Shown here in pieces: positions 35,115 through 44,025 of a stretch of 64,000 nt of DNA (positions are counted from its first letter, which is position 1; every line of letters begins with the position of its first letter). Origin of the DNA: Thermacetogenium phaeum DSM 12270. GTDB taxonomy: Bacteria > Bacillota > DSM-12270 > Thermacetogeniales > Thermacetogeniaceae. Under the pieces are notes generated by a model. The model was not told where the DNA came from and ran no database searches. It saw only the letters and a program-made list of their open reading frames with translations. The stretch is taken from assembly GCF_000305935.1 (NCBI RefSeq), contig NC_018870.1, positions 327,942 to 391,941 on the forward strand. The letters are read 5' to 3'. Both the position numbers and the translations under genes were made by a program.

Positions 35115-36059
35115 GTGCTCAAATACATTGCCAGGCGCCAGCTGTTAACGATTGTTGTTGTGCTGGGCGTAACCATACTGACTTTTTCCATTATGCACCT
35201 GGCGCCGGGGGACCCTGCGGAAATGATCGCCATCGCCAGGTATGGAATGGAAAATTTGACCCAGGAAGACATTGAGCAGATAAGGAAGGCGGAAGGACTA
35301 GATGCTCCTGTTTACGTCCAATACGCCAGATGGCTGAGCCACGTGGTCAGAGGCGATTTTGGGCGTTCTCTGATCACCGGGGAACCGGTGCTGGAAGAGA
35401 TCTTAACTCGCTTTCCAGCGACGTTAAAACTAGCCCTGGCGGCGATGATCGTCTCTTTGCTTATTGCCATACCAGTTGGAATTGTTTCCGCGGTAAAGCC
35501 ATATTCTTTGTCTGACTATTTGAGTATGACGGGGGCATTAATAGGAGTTTGCATGCCCAATTTTTGGCTTGGTCTCCTTCTTATCCTCCTGTTTTCGGTA
35601 TACCTTGGCCTGTTTCCGGTTTGCGGTTACGGGGGTTTAAAGCACATAGTTCTGCCCGCCTTAACTTTAGGAAGTGGGATGGCTGCCATTACTACCAGGC
35701 TAATAAGATCGAGCATGCTTGAGGTTCTAAAACAGGATTACATTACTACTGCCAGAGCCAAGGGTTTGAGTGAAAAGAGCATTATTGCCAGACATGCCCT
35801 TAAAAATGCCTTTATTCCTGTGATCACCGTTATTGGTCTACAGTTTGGCCACTTGCTCGAGGGAACCGTAATTGTCGAAACTATCTTTGCTTGGCCAGGC
35901 ATCGGAAAACTTTTGGTGGATTCCATCTTTGCGCGCGATTTCGCCTTAATTCAGGGTTGCGTGTTATTTTTCGCGGTGGTCTTTGTAATAATCAATCTGC
36001 TGGTAGATATTTCTTATGTTTACCTGGATCCCAAGATCAGGTATGAAAAGGAGGGGTAG
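35115..36059 (+). CDS. NikB/DppB-type ABC permease
   Basis: A 314-residue inner-membrane protein with about six transmembrane segments. It starts FVLKYIARRQLLTIVVVL-like and carries HLAPGDPAEMIA, QYARWLSHVVRGDFGRS and the EAA loop SSMLEVLKQDYITTARAKGL. GTG at 35115 follows GGGGGAGG; a longer frame opens at 35055 but crosses the hairpin region. It pairs with the NikC-type permease that follows. Confidence 0.93.
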   Translation: MLKYIARRQLLTIVVVLGVTILTFSIMHLAPGDPAEMIAIARYGMENLTQEDIEQIRKAEGLDAPVYVQYARWLSHVVRGDFGRSLITGEPVLEEILTRFPATLKLALAAMIVSLLIAIPVGIVSAVKPYSLSDYLSMTGALIGVCMPNFWLGLLLILLFSVYLGLFPVCGYGGLKHIVLPALTLGSGMAAITTRLIRSSMLEVLKQDYITTARAKGLSEKSIIARHALKNAFIPVITVIGLQFGHLLEGTVIVETIFAWPGIGKLLVDSIFARDFALIQGCVLFFAVVFVIINLLVDISYVYLDPKIRYEKEG

Positions 36060-36061
36060 CC

Positions 36062-36934
36062 GTGAACGGAGTCGTGGTAAAAGCCCAGCCGCGTATCTAC
36101 TCATTAGCCCGGTTTAGCAGAAACAAAACAGCGGCAACTGGTCTGGTGATCATCTTGTTTCTGGTGTTTGTGGCTGTTTTTGCTCCTGTTCTGGCTCCCC
36201 ACCACCCTTATGAGCAGAATCTAGAAAAAGCCCTGCTTCCTCCATGTGGGGAGTATCCGTTTGGGACCGATGACCTGGGCCGGTGTGTTTTTAGCAGGAT
36301 TATCTTTGGAACAAGAATTTCACTGCAGATCGGGGTCACGGTAACTGCGATCACCGCTTCCATTGGTGTAACCTTGGGCCTGTTAGCCGGGTACTACGGC
36401 AGGCTGGTGGATGAAATAATCATGCGGCTGGTAGATATTTTGCTGGCCTTTCCCGGTCTGGTGCTTGCCCTGGCAATTGCCGGTCTTTTGGGGCCTGGTT
36501 TGTTTAACGTTATGCTTGCCCTGGCAGCGGTCGGCTGGATGGGTTACGCGCGCGTAGTCCGGGGTGCTGTCCTTGCGGTAAAGGAAAAGGAATTCGTTGA
36601 ATCGGCAAAAGCCATTGGCGCCAAAGACCTCTATATCTTGCTCAGGTATGTTTTGCCGAACGTGAGTGCGCCGGTTATTGTGATGGCCACGTTAGGTGTT
36701 GGTTACGTGATACTGGCTGCTGCCGGTTTGAGCTTTCTGGGGTTAGGGGTGCAGCCGCCTACCCCGGATTGGGGAGCAATGCTGAACAGCGGCAAAGCAT
36801 TTATGCGCACCGCTCCCCACCTGACCGTATTCCCCGGTCTGGCCATAATGATCACGGTGATGGCCTTTAATTTCCTGGGAGACGGTCTGCGGGATCTCCT
36901 TGACCCTAGATTGAAGGAAAAGAAAATCGAATAG
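36062..36934 (+). CDS. NikC/DppC-type ABC permease
   Basis: A 290-residue membrane protein starting at GTG 2 bases after the previous stop, with AAGGAGGGG overlapping the upstream gene's end. It carries FGTDDLGRCVFSRIIFGTR, RLVDILLAFPGLVLALAI and the EAA loop VVRGAVLAVKEKEFVESAKA. It is the second membrane subunit of the importer. Confidence 0.94.
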   Translation: MNGVVVKAQPRIYSLARFSRNKTAATGLVIILFLVFVAVFAPVLAPHHPYEQNLEKALLPPCGEYPFGTDDLGRCVFSRIIFGTRISLQIGVTVTAITASIGVTLGLLAGYYGRLVDEIIMRLVDILLAFPGLVLALAIAGLLGPGLFNVMLALAAVGWMGYARVVRGAVLAVKEKEFVESAKAIGAKDLYILLRYVLPNVSAPVIVMATLGVGYVILAAAGLSFLGLGVQPPTPDWGAMLNSGKAFMRTAPHLTVFPGLAIMITVMAFNFLGDGLRDLLDPRLKEKKIE

Positions 36935-36947
36935 GAGGGAAGAGTTT

Positions 36948-37946
36948 GTGAACCGCCTGCTCAGTATTCGGAACTTGAGGACAGTCTTTCACACAGAAGA
37001 AGGATTAGTGAAAGTTGCTGATGACATAAACTTGGACATCGCCGAAGGAAGAACAGTTGGCTTAATTGGTGAAACAGGCTGCGGCAAATCAGTGCTCGGC
37101 CTTTCCATCTTAAGGCTTTTGCCACCCAATGTCAGCATTGAGGGAAAGATTTATTACAAGGGGCAAGATATCCTGCAATTGGGCGAAGAACAAATGCGCC
37201 GGTTGAGGGGTAAAGAAATAGCCTTAATACCTCAGAGTCCCTCTACTTCACTTAACCCGGTTTTAAAGATCGGCGTCCAGATTACCGAAGCCCTGCAACT
37301 ACACCGAAAACTGACACGAGAAAAGGCAGAAGGAGCAACCCTGGAACTGCTGCGATTCCTCAATCTACCGGAACCTGATAACAAAGTAAAAGAATATCCA
37401 CACCAGCTCAGTGGCGGGATGAAGCAAAGAGTTCTAGCTGCCATTGGTATGGCTGGGAAGCCTTCTCTGCTTATTGCTGATGAGCCGACAAAAGGCCTGG
37501 ATGCCATAATCCGGATTCAGGTAGTGGAAGTTTTGCGCCGTCTGACAAAAGAGACAGGAGCGGCGATGCTGTTGATCACGCACGACTTAAAAGTAGCAGC
37601 CAGCCTTTGTGACGAAATAGCAGTAATGTATGCCGGGGAGATCGTAGAACACGGACCGGCGGAACGGGTGCTAAAGCATCCAGGGCATCCTTATACGAGG
37701 GGTCTGCTGGCTTCGCTACCTGACAATGGGTTGAAGCCTATCCCGGGTTCCAGCCCGAGCTTGGTAAATCTACCTGCCGGGTGTAAGTTTCACCCACGCT
37801 GTGCCGGAGCAAGAGAGGTATGTGCAGAAAAGCGGCCGCCTTTAATCAAAACAAATGGGTGTCTGGTGAGGTGCATGTTTGTTGATCAGGGTGGAGAATC
37901 TCAGGAAAGTTTTTGTCACAGGGGTCTTCAGAAAGAGGCTGGTTAA
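36948..37946 (+). CDS. NikD/DppD-type ABC ATPase
   Basis: A 332-residue ATPase: Walker A GETGCGKSVLGLS, LIPQSPSTSLNPVLKIG, signature LSGGMKQRVLAAIGMAG, Walker B LLIADEPTKGLDA, and the oligopeptide/nickel C-terminal region with Cys (GCKFHPRCAGAREVC), which may carry a metal site as in other DppD-type ATPases. GTG start after AGGAGGGAAG. Its 3' end overlaps the next gene by 68 bases. Confidence 0.94.
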   Translation: MNRLLSIRNLRTVFHTEEGLVKVADDINLDIAEGRTVGLIGETGCGKSVLGLSILRLLPPNVSIEGKIYYKGQDILQLGEEQMRRLRGKEIALIPQSPSTSLNPVLKIGVQITEALQLHRKLTREKAEGATLELLRFLNLPEPDNKVKEYPHQLSGGMKQRVLAAIGMAGKPSLLIADEPTKGLDAIIRIQVVEVLRRLTKETGAAMLLITHDLKVAASLCDEIAVMYAGEIVEHGPAERVLKHPGHPYTRGLLASLPDNGLKPIPGSSPSLVNLPAGCKFHPRCAGAREVCAEKRPPLIKTNGCLVRCMFVDQGGESQESFCHRGLQKEAG

Positions 37947-38814
37947 TGCCGTTGATGGCGTATCTTTTACAATTTCGTCCGGAGAGACTCTCGGGCTGGT
38001 GGGTGAAAGCGGCTGTGGTAAGTCTACTCTCGCCAGGGTCGTCCTGGGGCTGATTCCACCTTCAGGTGGAAGAATCTTTTTCCATGGTCAGGAGATTACG
38101 GAAGCAAGGGCAGCAGAGCTAAAAAAAGTTCGCAGAAAAATGCAGATAATTTTCCAGCATCCGGAATCAGCATTAAACCCCAGGATGAAGATATACGATA
38201 GCCTGGTAGAGCCGATGCGCATCCACCGCCTTGTGAATAACCGCAGGGAAGAAAAAAAGAAAGCCGAGGAACTAATTGAACTGGTAGGTCTCCATAAGGA
38301 GCACTTGGACCGCTATCCCCACGAACTGAGCGGGGGACAAATTCAAAGGGTCGTTTTGGCCCGCATATTGTCTCTCCAGCCGGAATTTATCGTGGCCGAT
38401 GAACCCACCTCGATGCTGGATGTTTCTGTTCAGGCGCAGATGCTTAACCTTTTCAAGGAGATTCAGAAAAAGTTTAACATCTCCTATCTGTTTATTTCCC
38501 ATGACCTTGAGGTAGTCCGGTGGATGAGCGATTGGGTTGCTGTCATGTATGCTGGAAGCATTGTTGAAATAGGACCTGTAGAAAAAGTTTGCGAAAACCC
38601 GCGACATCCTTACACATTGACGCTAGTAAGTGCCTTTTATGCTCCTGCAAATAATGTATCCGAGTTTACCAAGGTAACAGATTTCAAGGCTGCTAGACAC
38701 TTGTCTGGCTGCAAGTTTTATCCGTTCTGCTTAGAAGCAAACAGCGTCTGCAAGAAAAAACCAGACTTAAAGGAAGTTGAAAAGAATCATTTTGCGGCCT
38801 GCTGGCATTTGTAA
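37879..38814 (+). CDS. NikE/DppF-type ABC ATPase
   Basis: A 311-residue ATPase starting at TTG inside the end of the previous gene (TTG at 37882 is an alternative). Walker A GESGCGKSTLARVVLG, QIIFQHPESALNPRM, signature LSGGQIQRVVLARIL, Walker B FIVADEPTSMLD, and a C-terminal GCKFYPFCLEANSVC. It completes a five-gene importer with the preceding four proteins. Confidence 0.94.
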   Translation: MLIRVENLRKVFVTGVFRKRLVNAVDGVSFTISSGETLGLVGESGCGKSTLARVVLGLIPPSGGRIFFHGQEITEARAAELKKVRRKMQIIFQHPESALNPRMKIYDSLVEPMRIHRLVNNRREEKKKAEELIELVGLHKEHLDRYPHELSGGQIQRVVLARILSLQPEFIVADEPTSMLDVSVQAQMLNLFKEIQKKFNISYLFISHDLEVVRWMSDWVAVMYAGSIVEIGPVEKVCENPRHPYTLTLVSAFYAPANNVSEFTKVTDFKAARHLSGCKFYPFCLEANSVCKKKPDLKEVEKNHFAACWHL

Positions 38815-38839
38815 AAGGTGAAAGGAGGTATAGCGATTG

Positions 38840-39439
38840 ATGTTAACTCATAGAGAATTTTTCAATAACCTTGCTTTTGAATGGGATCAAAGAGTAAAGC
38901 ACGATCATGATAAACTGCAGGAAATTATTAATTTGGTAAATATTTTTCAAGGAGCTTCGATTTTGGATGTTGGATGCGGAACCGGGGTATTGGTTCCTTA
39001 TATAATTGATAAAATAGGCAAATCAGGAAATATAGTAGGACTTGATTTCGCGGAAAAAATGTTGGAAAAAGCCCGCGAAAAGTTTCCCGAAAAGGATTTT
39101 CCAAATGTTTCTTTTGTATGTCAGGATATCATGGAATGCGATTTTAAAAAAATATTCGATTTTGTTATATGTTATTCCGTTTTTCCTCATTTTTTTGATA
39201 AAAAACAGGTGGTTAAAAAAATGGCTTCATTTTTAAAACCTGAGGGCAAACTCATAATTTGCCATTCGGAAAGCAGGGAAAAAATAAACAAAATGCATGC
39301 TTCTTTAGATAAACCTGTATCTTCTGATGCACTGCCGAGCGGAAGTGAGGTTTCCGAATATATGCGTTGCGCCGGATTAAAGGTGGAAATTGTAGTTGAT
39401 GATGATGAAAAATACGTGGTAATGGGTGTTAAAGATTAA
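38840..39439 (+). CDS. Class I SAM-dependent methyltransferase
   Basis: A 199-residue protein. Motif I ILDVGCGTGVLVPYI near residue 43, GLDFAEKMLEKARE as motif post-I, and FDFVICYSVFPHFFDK with LKPEGKLIICHSESRE mark a methyltransferase of the UbiE/arsM-like type. AAAGGAGGT lies 11 bases upstream of the ATG (a TTG at 38837 is possible). The gene is clearly more AT-rich than its neighbours, suggesting separate origin. Position at the end of a metal-type importer operon suggests it modifies a chelator or the imported compound, which is inference. Confidence 0.88.
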   Translation: MLTHREFFNNLAFEWDQRVKHDHDKLQEIINLVNIFQGASILDVGCGTGVLVPYIIDKIGKSGNIVGLDFAEKMLEKAREKFPEKDFPNVSFVCQDIMECDFKKIFDFVICYSVFPHFFDKKQVVKKMASFLKPEGKLIICHSESREKINKMHASLDKPVSSDALPSGSEVSEYMRCAGLKVEIVVDDDEKYVVMGVKD

Positions 39440-39863
39440 GCCCAATAAAGGGATCGTTTTCCGCCCCGGCAACATCAAGCACACGTTTAAGCAAAAAGGA
39501 AGAGGCAGAATAAAATGTCTCAGCCCAGCGCAGGGGAATAAAGCGTTCGGGCTCAAGTGGTTGTGAGTTGAGAGTAACAATCAAAGAAGGCTCGTCTTTA
39601 GAATAAAAAACCGGGAGGCGTTTGCCGTCGCCGTCCCGGTGTCTGGGAAATACTTCCCGGAGGTAGTGGTAATTCGTCCTTATCGGATTCAGGAGTCCGG
39701 GTCGGGAGAATCTTTTCTCTGTTTCAGGCGGCCGGTGATGCTGACGAGCTTTTTCTTCTCCCTCCCGCCTGCGGCTCTGTTCCGCAGCTGCAGGAGCCCT
39801 CTGCAGAGGTGAACGGCTGAGGAGGCATCGGGTGTGTAGCCGTCCATCGAGGGGCTCCCGGCG
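39440..39863. other. Intergenic stretch between convergent operons
   Basis: About 420 bases. It contains a minus-strand terminator (39604-39640). Open frames such as the one at 39724-40356 are shadows of mtaB. No gene is supported. Confidence 0.5.
39604..39640 (-). terminator. Intrinsic terminator of the mta operon
   Basis: On the minus strand ACCGGGA (39640-39634) pairs with TCCCGGT (39616-39610), with additional pairing inside, followed by TTTTTTATTC. It lies about 220 bases beyond the mtaB stop. Confidence 0.75.
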
Positions 39864-41291
39864 CTATTTCGCGGATGCCGCTTTGGCCGCGGCCACCTCT
39901 AAATCGTATTCCTCCGGCCTCCACTTGTTGAGATCCAGCTCTTTCTGCAGTTCGAACCAGAACTTCTCCTCGTCGTCGGGGATGGTTTCGAGCTGGGAGC
40001 TGATGATGTCCAGCCACTTCTTTTCTCTGGCCGAGAGATTGAGTTCGCCTTTCTCTACCCCTCTCTTGATGACCTCCACCGCCAGGGCGGCCGCCTTCTT
40101 GGTCGCCAGGAAGGGGTCTTTTTCCTTGACCAGCTCTCCGCTGATCTCCAGTACTACGTCCGGCCTCAGAACGTAGGCCTGGGGATCCAGGCTGGAGTCG
40201 GAGTCGGCCAGCCAGTCCCGCATCTTCAGGGCGAATTCCCGTCCGTCCGCTGCCGCTTCGTTCATCAACCGGCAGTCGTAAATGAGCTGCTCCGTGGATA
40301 CCACGGGGGCCGGAGCGCTTAAGAGCTTGACGTTCTGGACGGATTCGTTGCTCCACATGTCGCAGACGCAGGCGGCAATGTTGCCGACGGCGCTCAGGTG
40401 GGCGCAGGCCGCGGTTTTTCCTTCCATGGAAATGGGCACTCCTGCAATGGCCTTCATGTACGGCCCTTCATAGCCGCAGTCCTTGTCGGGGCCGGTGGCA
40501 CCCATTTCGAACGCCACCAGGCTCCTGGGTATGGTGGCCACCCGGTCTACCGCAGCGAACACCCTGGGGATCATCTCCTGCTCCGCCAGGGCCAGGGCGG
40601 TGTTGGCGAAGCCGCACGCCGTGTCGCCGCCGGCTATGGAGCCGGTCCGCCCGGCGATCTCCACTATTCGCGACCAGAGGAACCGCATGTCCCTGACGCC
40701 CAGCACGCCCAGGGCGAAGACGACCTTTCTGATGTCGCAGGTGACGAGCCCTTCGTCGTGAACCTCTTTGCCCCCGGTGGACTCGATGGAGAGGATGTCG
40801 GCACCGTCTTCGGCGCACTTCTCGAAGGTGGTGAACATGTTCTCCAGCAGCTCACCCCTTCTCATCAGCGGCGGCCTGACGATCTCTCTGGTGTCGTTAG
40901 GGGTGCACCTGAGGAGGCTCTTCAACCCGTACTTGTTCTCATATTCGTACATCTTGTCCCGCAGGATCTTGTTGATCTCGATCCCCCACTGCGGGGTCAT
41001 GGTGGTTTCGGGTAAGAGCTCCACTTCCACGATGATCCCGGGAGCGTAGAGGCTCTTCGCCCTCTTGAGAATCCCCTCGATCATCTCCGCATACTGCCTT
41101 CTGACCTCGGGCATGGTGCTTTCGTTTATATTCATGGGGGGGAGGGTCAGGTTGATCTCCGGATAGACCGTACCCCCGCCGATCACCATGCCGTTCTTTG
41201 CCGTTACGGGATGGGGAGCTATCCCGTAGACGAAGTCGTCAAGGGACTTCACAGCCAGCTCGTCAAAGGTTTTCACAGGCTTGTATTCCAT
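39864..41291 (-). CDS. mtaB: Methanol:corrinoid methyltransferase MtaB
   Basis: A 475-residue protein with the MtaB zinc-ligand motifs: Glu in SIESTGGKEVHDEG, Cys in GGDTACGFANTAL and Cys in ATGPDKDCGYEGPYMKA. MtaB activates methanol on zinc and passes the methyl group to the Co(I) of the corrinoid protein MtaC, encoded just upstream. Full length for the family. GGAGGAAAAATCTGCG precedes the ATG. Third gene of the minus-strand operon MeTr-mtaC-mtaB. Confidence 0.95.
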   Translation of the reverse strand: MEYKPVKTFDELAVKSLDDFVYGIAPHPVTAKNGMVIGGGTVYPEINLTLPPMNINESTMPEVRRQYAEMIEGILKRAKSLYAPGIIVEVELLPETTMTPQWGIEINKILRDKMYEYENKYGLKSLLRCTPNDTREIVRPPLMRRGELLENMFTTFEKCAEDGADILSIESTGGKEVHDEGLVTCDIRKVVFALGVLGVRDMRFLWSRIVEIAGRTGSIAGGDTACGFANTALALAEQEMIPRVFAAVDRVATIPRSLVAFEMGATGPDKDCGYEGPYMKAIAGVPISMEGKTAACAHLSAVGNIAACVCDMWSNESVQNVKLLSAPAPVVSTEQLIYDCRLMNEAAADGREFALKMRDWLADSDSSLDPQAYVLRPDVVLEISGELVKEKDPFLATKKAAALAVEVIKRGVEKGELNLSAREKKWLDIISSQLETIPDDEEKFWFELQKELDLNKWRPEEYDLEVAAAKAASAK

Positions 41292-41379
41292 CGCAGATTT
41301 TTCCTCCCGTGCTTAAATATTCAATAAAATTCATCACCCTGTTGGGAGCCTGTTCCTGCCGGGCTGCCGCCCGGCCTTG

Positions 41380-42039
41380 CTACGCCGGCACTCCGACCTT
41401 CTCCCTGCCTTCCACGAGCTGTTTGCAGAGTTCGGTGGCCGAGGCGGCATCGGGGGCGTATCCATCTGCTCCGATCTCGTCCGCAAACTCCTGGGTGATG
41501 GGGGCGCCTCCGATGATCACCTTGACCTTATCCTTAAGTCCCGCTTCTTTCAGGGCGTCGATCGTTTCTTTCATGTTCATCATGGTGGTGGTCAGGAGGG
41601 CGGACATGGCCACGATGTCGGGCCGGTATTCCTTCACGGCCTCCACGAACTTCGCCGGCTCGATGTCCACGCCCAGATTGTAGACCGTGAAGCCGCTGCT
41701 CTCCATCATCATGGCTACCAGGTTTTTGCCGATGTCGTGCAGGTCGCCCCTGACGGTTCCGATCACGACTTTCCCCAGCGAGGGCATGTCGAAGGCCTGC
41801 TGCTTCTCTTTGACCACTTCCACTCCGGCGTTCATCGCCTTGGCCGACATCAGGACCTCCGGTACGAACATCTCGTTGTTTTTGAAGAGCACCCCGACGC
41901 GGTCCATCCCGGTGATGAGCCCTTTGTTGATCACGTCTAAGGGATCCACTCCGCTGTCGAGCAGGCTCTTCGTGACCTCCACTACCCGAGCCTCGTCACC
42001 TTCCAATACTGCCTGAGAAAGATCTTCAAAACCGGCCAT
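41380..42039 (-). CDS. mtaC: Methanol-specific corrinoid protein MtaC
   Basis: A 219-residue protein. Residues about 1-85 are the helical corrinoid cap domain (LSQAVLEGDEARVVEVTKS). Residues about 88-219 are the B12-binding Rossmann domain with GTVRGDLHDIGKN, whose His is the lower axial cobalt ligand, and MSALLTTTMMNMKETIDAL. The ATG at 42039 follows AAAGGAGGAG; the frame extends further upstream without a start signal. It carries the methyl group between MtaB and the methyltransferase encoded at 42138. Confidence 0.95.
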   Translation of the reverse strand: MAGFEDLSQAVLEGDEARVVEVTKSLLDSGVDPLDVINKGLITGMDRVGVLFKNNEMFVPEVLMSAKAMNAGVEVVKEKQQAFDMPSLGKVVIGTVRGDLHDIGKNLVAMMMESSGFTVYNLGVDIEPAKFVEAVKEYRPDIVAMSALLTTTMMNMKETIDALKEAGLKDKVKVIIGGAPITQEFADEIGADGYAPDAASATELCKQLVEGREKVGVPA

Positions 42040-42137
42040 ACCAACAACTCCTCCTTTTATTTTGATTATTTGGTCGGCCCGTTGTCCCCGGGCCCGCTGC
42101 CCCCATCCGCAGACTTGGGGGCAGGAATGCCTCGGTA

Positions 42138-42941
42138 TCAATCACGCCTGTACAGGCCGCGACGGTGGGCTTTTAAGTAGTCTGTGCAGAAGGGGTCCTT
42201 CCCCAGCAGCGCCTTGGATGCGTAGAAGAAGCCCATCATCTCCCTGTCCAGGGGGTCCAAGATGTAGGAATCCATTCCGACGGTCATCAGCTGCACCATG
42301 AAGGCCTGATTGAGGACGCGCCTGTTCGGCAGCCCGAAGCTGACGTTGCTGAGCCCGCAGATGATGTGGACGCCGGGGAAGTTCTCCCTGATGAAGCCGA
42401 CGGCTGCGATCAGTTCGGCCCCTGCCTGGTCGCTGGTGCTGATCGGCTTCACCAAGGGGTCGATGTAGATGTCTTCCCTTTCGATCCCGGCGGCGGTCAG
42501 GTCTTCCACCAGCTTCCTGACGATCTCGATCCTCTTCTCGGCCGTCGAGGGTATGCCCTCTTCGTCCATGCAGAGGGCGACCACCTTGGCCTTGAAGTTT
42601 TTGACGATAGGCAGGACCGCCTCGAACCTGTCCGGCTCCGCCGTGATGGAGTTCAGCATCGGACGCCCCTTCGTCGCCAGCTTCAGCCCCGCCTCCAGCG
42701 CCTCGGGATTGGGGCTGTCGATGCATAAGGGGACGTTCACGGCCTCCCTCACGATGTTGGCCAGCCAGGCCATGGTCTCCGGCTCGTTGTGGATCAGGGT
42801 TCCGCAGTTGACGTCGATGTAGTCTGCTCCCGCCTCCGCCTGCCTGACGGCGATGTCGCGGATGTAAGCGGCATCGCCCCTTTCGATGGCCTCCTTAATC
42901 GGTTTGCGGCTGGTGTTGATCAACTCTCCTACAATAAGCAT
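42138..42941 (-). CDS. Pterin-dependent (methyltetrahydrofolate:corrinoid) methyltransferase
   Basis: A 267-residue protein of the AcsE/MtvA/MeTr family with a pterin-binding TIM barrel: GELINTSRKPIKEAIERGD, GADYIDVNCGTL, VPLCIDSPNPEALEAGL, YIDPLVKPIS and HIICGLSNVSFGLPNR (the substrate Asn). It probably transfers the methyl group from MtaC to tetrahydrofolate. It takes the place of the UroD-like MtaA expected in methanogens and some acetogens, linking methanol to the Wood-Ljungdahl methyl branch. GGGAGGT precedes the ATG. First gene of the operon. Confidence 0.92.
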   Translation of the reverse strand: MLIVGELINTSRKPIKEAIERGDAAYIRDIAVRQAEAGADYIDVNCGTLIHNEPETMAWLANIVREAVNVPLCIDSPNPEALEAGLKLATKGRPMLNSITAEPDRFEAVLPIVKNFKAKVVALCMDEEGIPSTAEKRIEIVRKLVEDLTAAGIEREDIYIDPLVKPISTSDQAGAELIAAVGFIRENFPGVHIICGLSNVSFGLPNRRVLNQAFMVQLMTVGMDSYILDPLDREMMGFFYASKALLGKDPFCTDYLKAHRRGLYRRD

Positions 42942-43192
42942 ACCAGGTTACCTCCCAAAACCGTTTGGATCAAATCCGTCTTTTCTTGCGAAGGGAATTG
43001 TGGTAAACTCGAAGTATAATTCGTGTCCGATCGGGCGCTTATACTTTTGAAGGCCTTTGAAGATGCATCTCCACTGTGCCTGCCCTACCTCGAATTTTAC
43101 GCGGCCGCAGCAATAAGATCATTTTAAAAAGGCATTAATTTGTGACCAAATTATGTGGACTTGTTGTGTATAATTTATATCGTTTAGTCGGC
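42942..43192. promoter_or_regulatory. Divergent promoter region of the methanol genes
   Basis: A 250-base spacer between the minus-strand MeTr gene and the plus-strand corrinoid protein. TATAAT at 43169-43174 (plus) may be the -10 box of the corrinoid gene, and a minus-strand TATACT near 43013 may serve the mta operon. The PocR/AraC-type regulator at 44060 is the likely activator. No -35 box is convincing, as expected for activator-dependent promoters. Confidence 0.4.
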
Positions 43193-43984
43193 ATGAAGGT
43201 CACTTCAGGACTTCCGGCAAGAGATGCCGTCGAGGAGAAGGGCACGGCCGCGTCGGATTGCCGTCTCCTTTTGCACTTCACGGTCTGCGGGACGATTGGC
43301 GGGGAAATCGAGAGGAAGGCCGGTGATACCTTGAGCAGCCGCACGCGGGTATTCCACCAAATTATTTCTGCCATCCTGGAGGGAGAGGCAAACGGCGTGA
43401 TCAGCTCGATTAACTCCGGGCTGCAGATGGGCATGAGCGCCGAAGAGATTCTGGAGGAAGCCCTGATACCGGCGACCATCCAGACCCTGGACAGGTTCCA
43501 GGGAGCGGATTTCTACATCCCCGACGTTATAAACGCCTCCCACGCCATCGAGGCCGGTCTGCTCGCCTTAAAGCCCTACACCAAAAGGAACCCTCAGAAG
43601 CGGAAGAAGATCGTCATCGGCACAGTTGCGGGGGATATCCACGACATCGGCAAGAACCTGGTTGCCCTCTCCCTGGAGTACGCCGGCTTTGAGGTCGTCG
43701 ACTTGGGTGTCAACGTTTCCCGGGCGGAGTTCGTAAGGGCGGTGGAATGGCACCGCCCGGAGATCCTGGGGCTGTCGGCGCTGCTGACGACCACGATGGG
43801 GGAGATGGCCGGGGTGATCGAAGCTCTGGAGAAGAGCCATCTGCGCCGGAGGGTCAAAGTGATGGTGGGGGGAGGGCCTGTGACGAGGGAGTTTGCGGAG
43901 TCGATCGGGGCGGACGCCTACGGGAGTTCGGCCCGGGAGGCCATCAGCATCGCCCGCTCCCTGGTGTCGGGTGGTGAGGGGTGA
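43193..43984 (+). CDS. Second methyltransferase corrinoid protein
   Basis: The core (from about 43331) has a helical cap (FHQIISAILEGEANGVIS) and a B12-binding domain with GTVAGDIHDIGKNLVAL, whose His ligates cobalt, and GLSALLTTTMGEMAGVIEAL. The start is uncertain: the frame is open from GTG 43142, ATG 43193 has no clear ribosome binding site, and TTG 43331 (after GGAAGG) would give 217 residues, the normal MtaC length. The 46 residues between 43193 and 43331 match nothing I know. Divergent from the mta operon and followed by the regulator gene, it may serve another methyl donor or MtaB as well. Confidence 0.85.
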   Translation: MKVTSGLPARDAVEEKGTAASDCRLLLHFTVCGTIGGEIERKAGDTLSSRTRVFHQIISAILEGEANGVISSINSGLQMGMSAEEILEEALIPATIQTLDRFQGADFYIPDVINASHAIEAGLLALKPYTKRNPQKRKKIVIGTVAGDIHDIGKNLVALSLEYAGFEVVDLGVNVSRAEFVRAVEWHRPEILGLSALLTTTMGEMAGVIEALEKSHLRRRVKVMVGGGPVTREFAESIGADAYGSSAREAISIARSLVSGGEG

Positions 43985-44025
43985 AAAGAAGGCTTTGGGG
44001 GTGCTTAGAAAAGCCGCAAAAAGTT

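Noticed and set aside
39724-40356. 210-residue minus-strand open frame overlapping mtaB
   Set aside because: Arg/Gly-rich product in a different frame from mtaB on the same strand; a GC-rich shadow.
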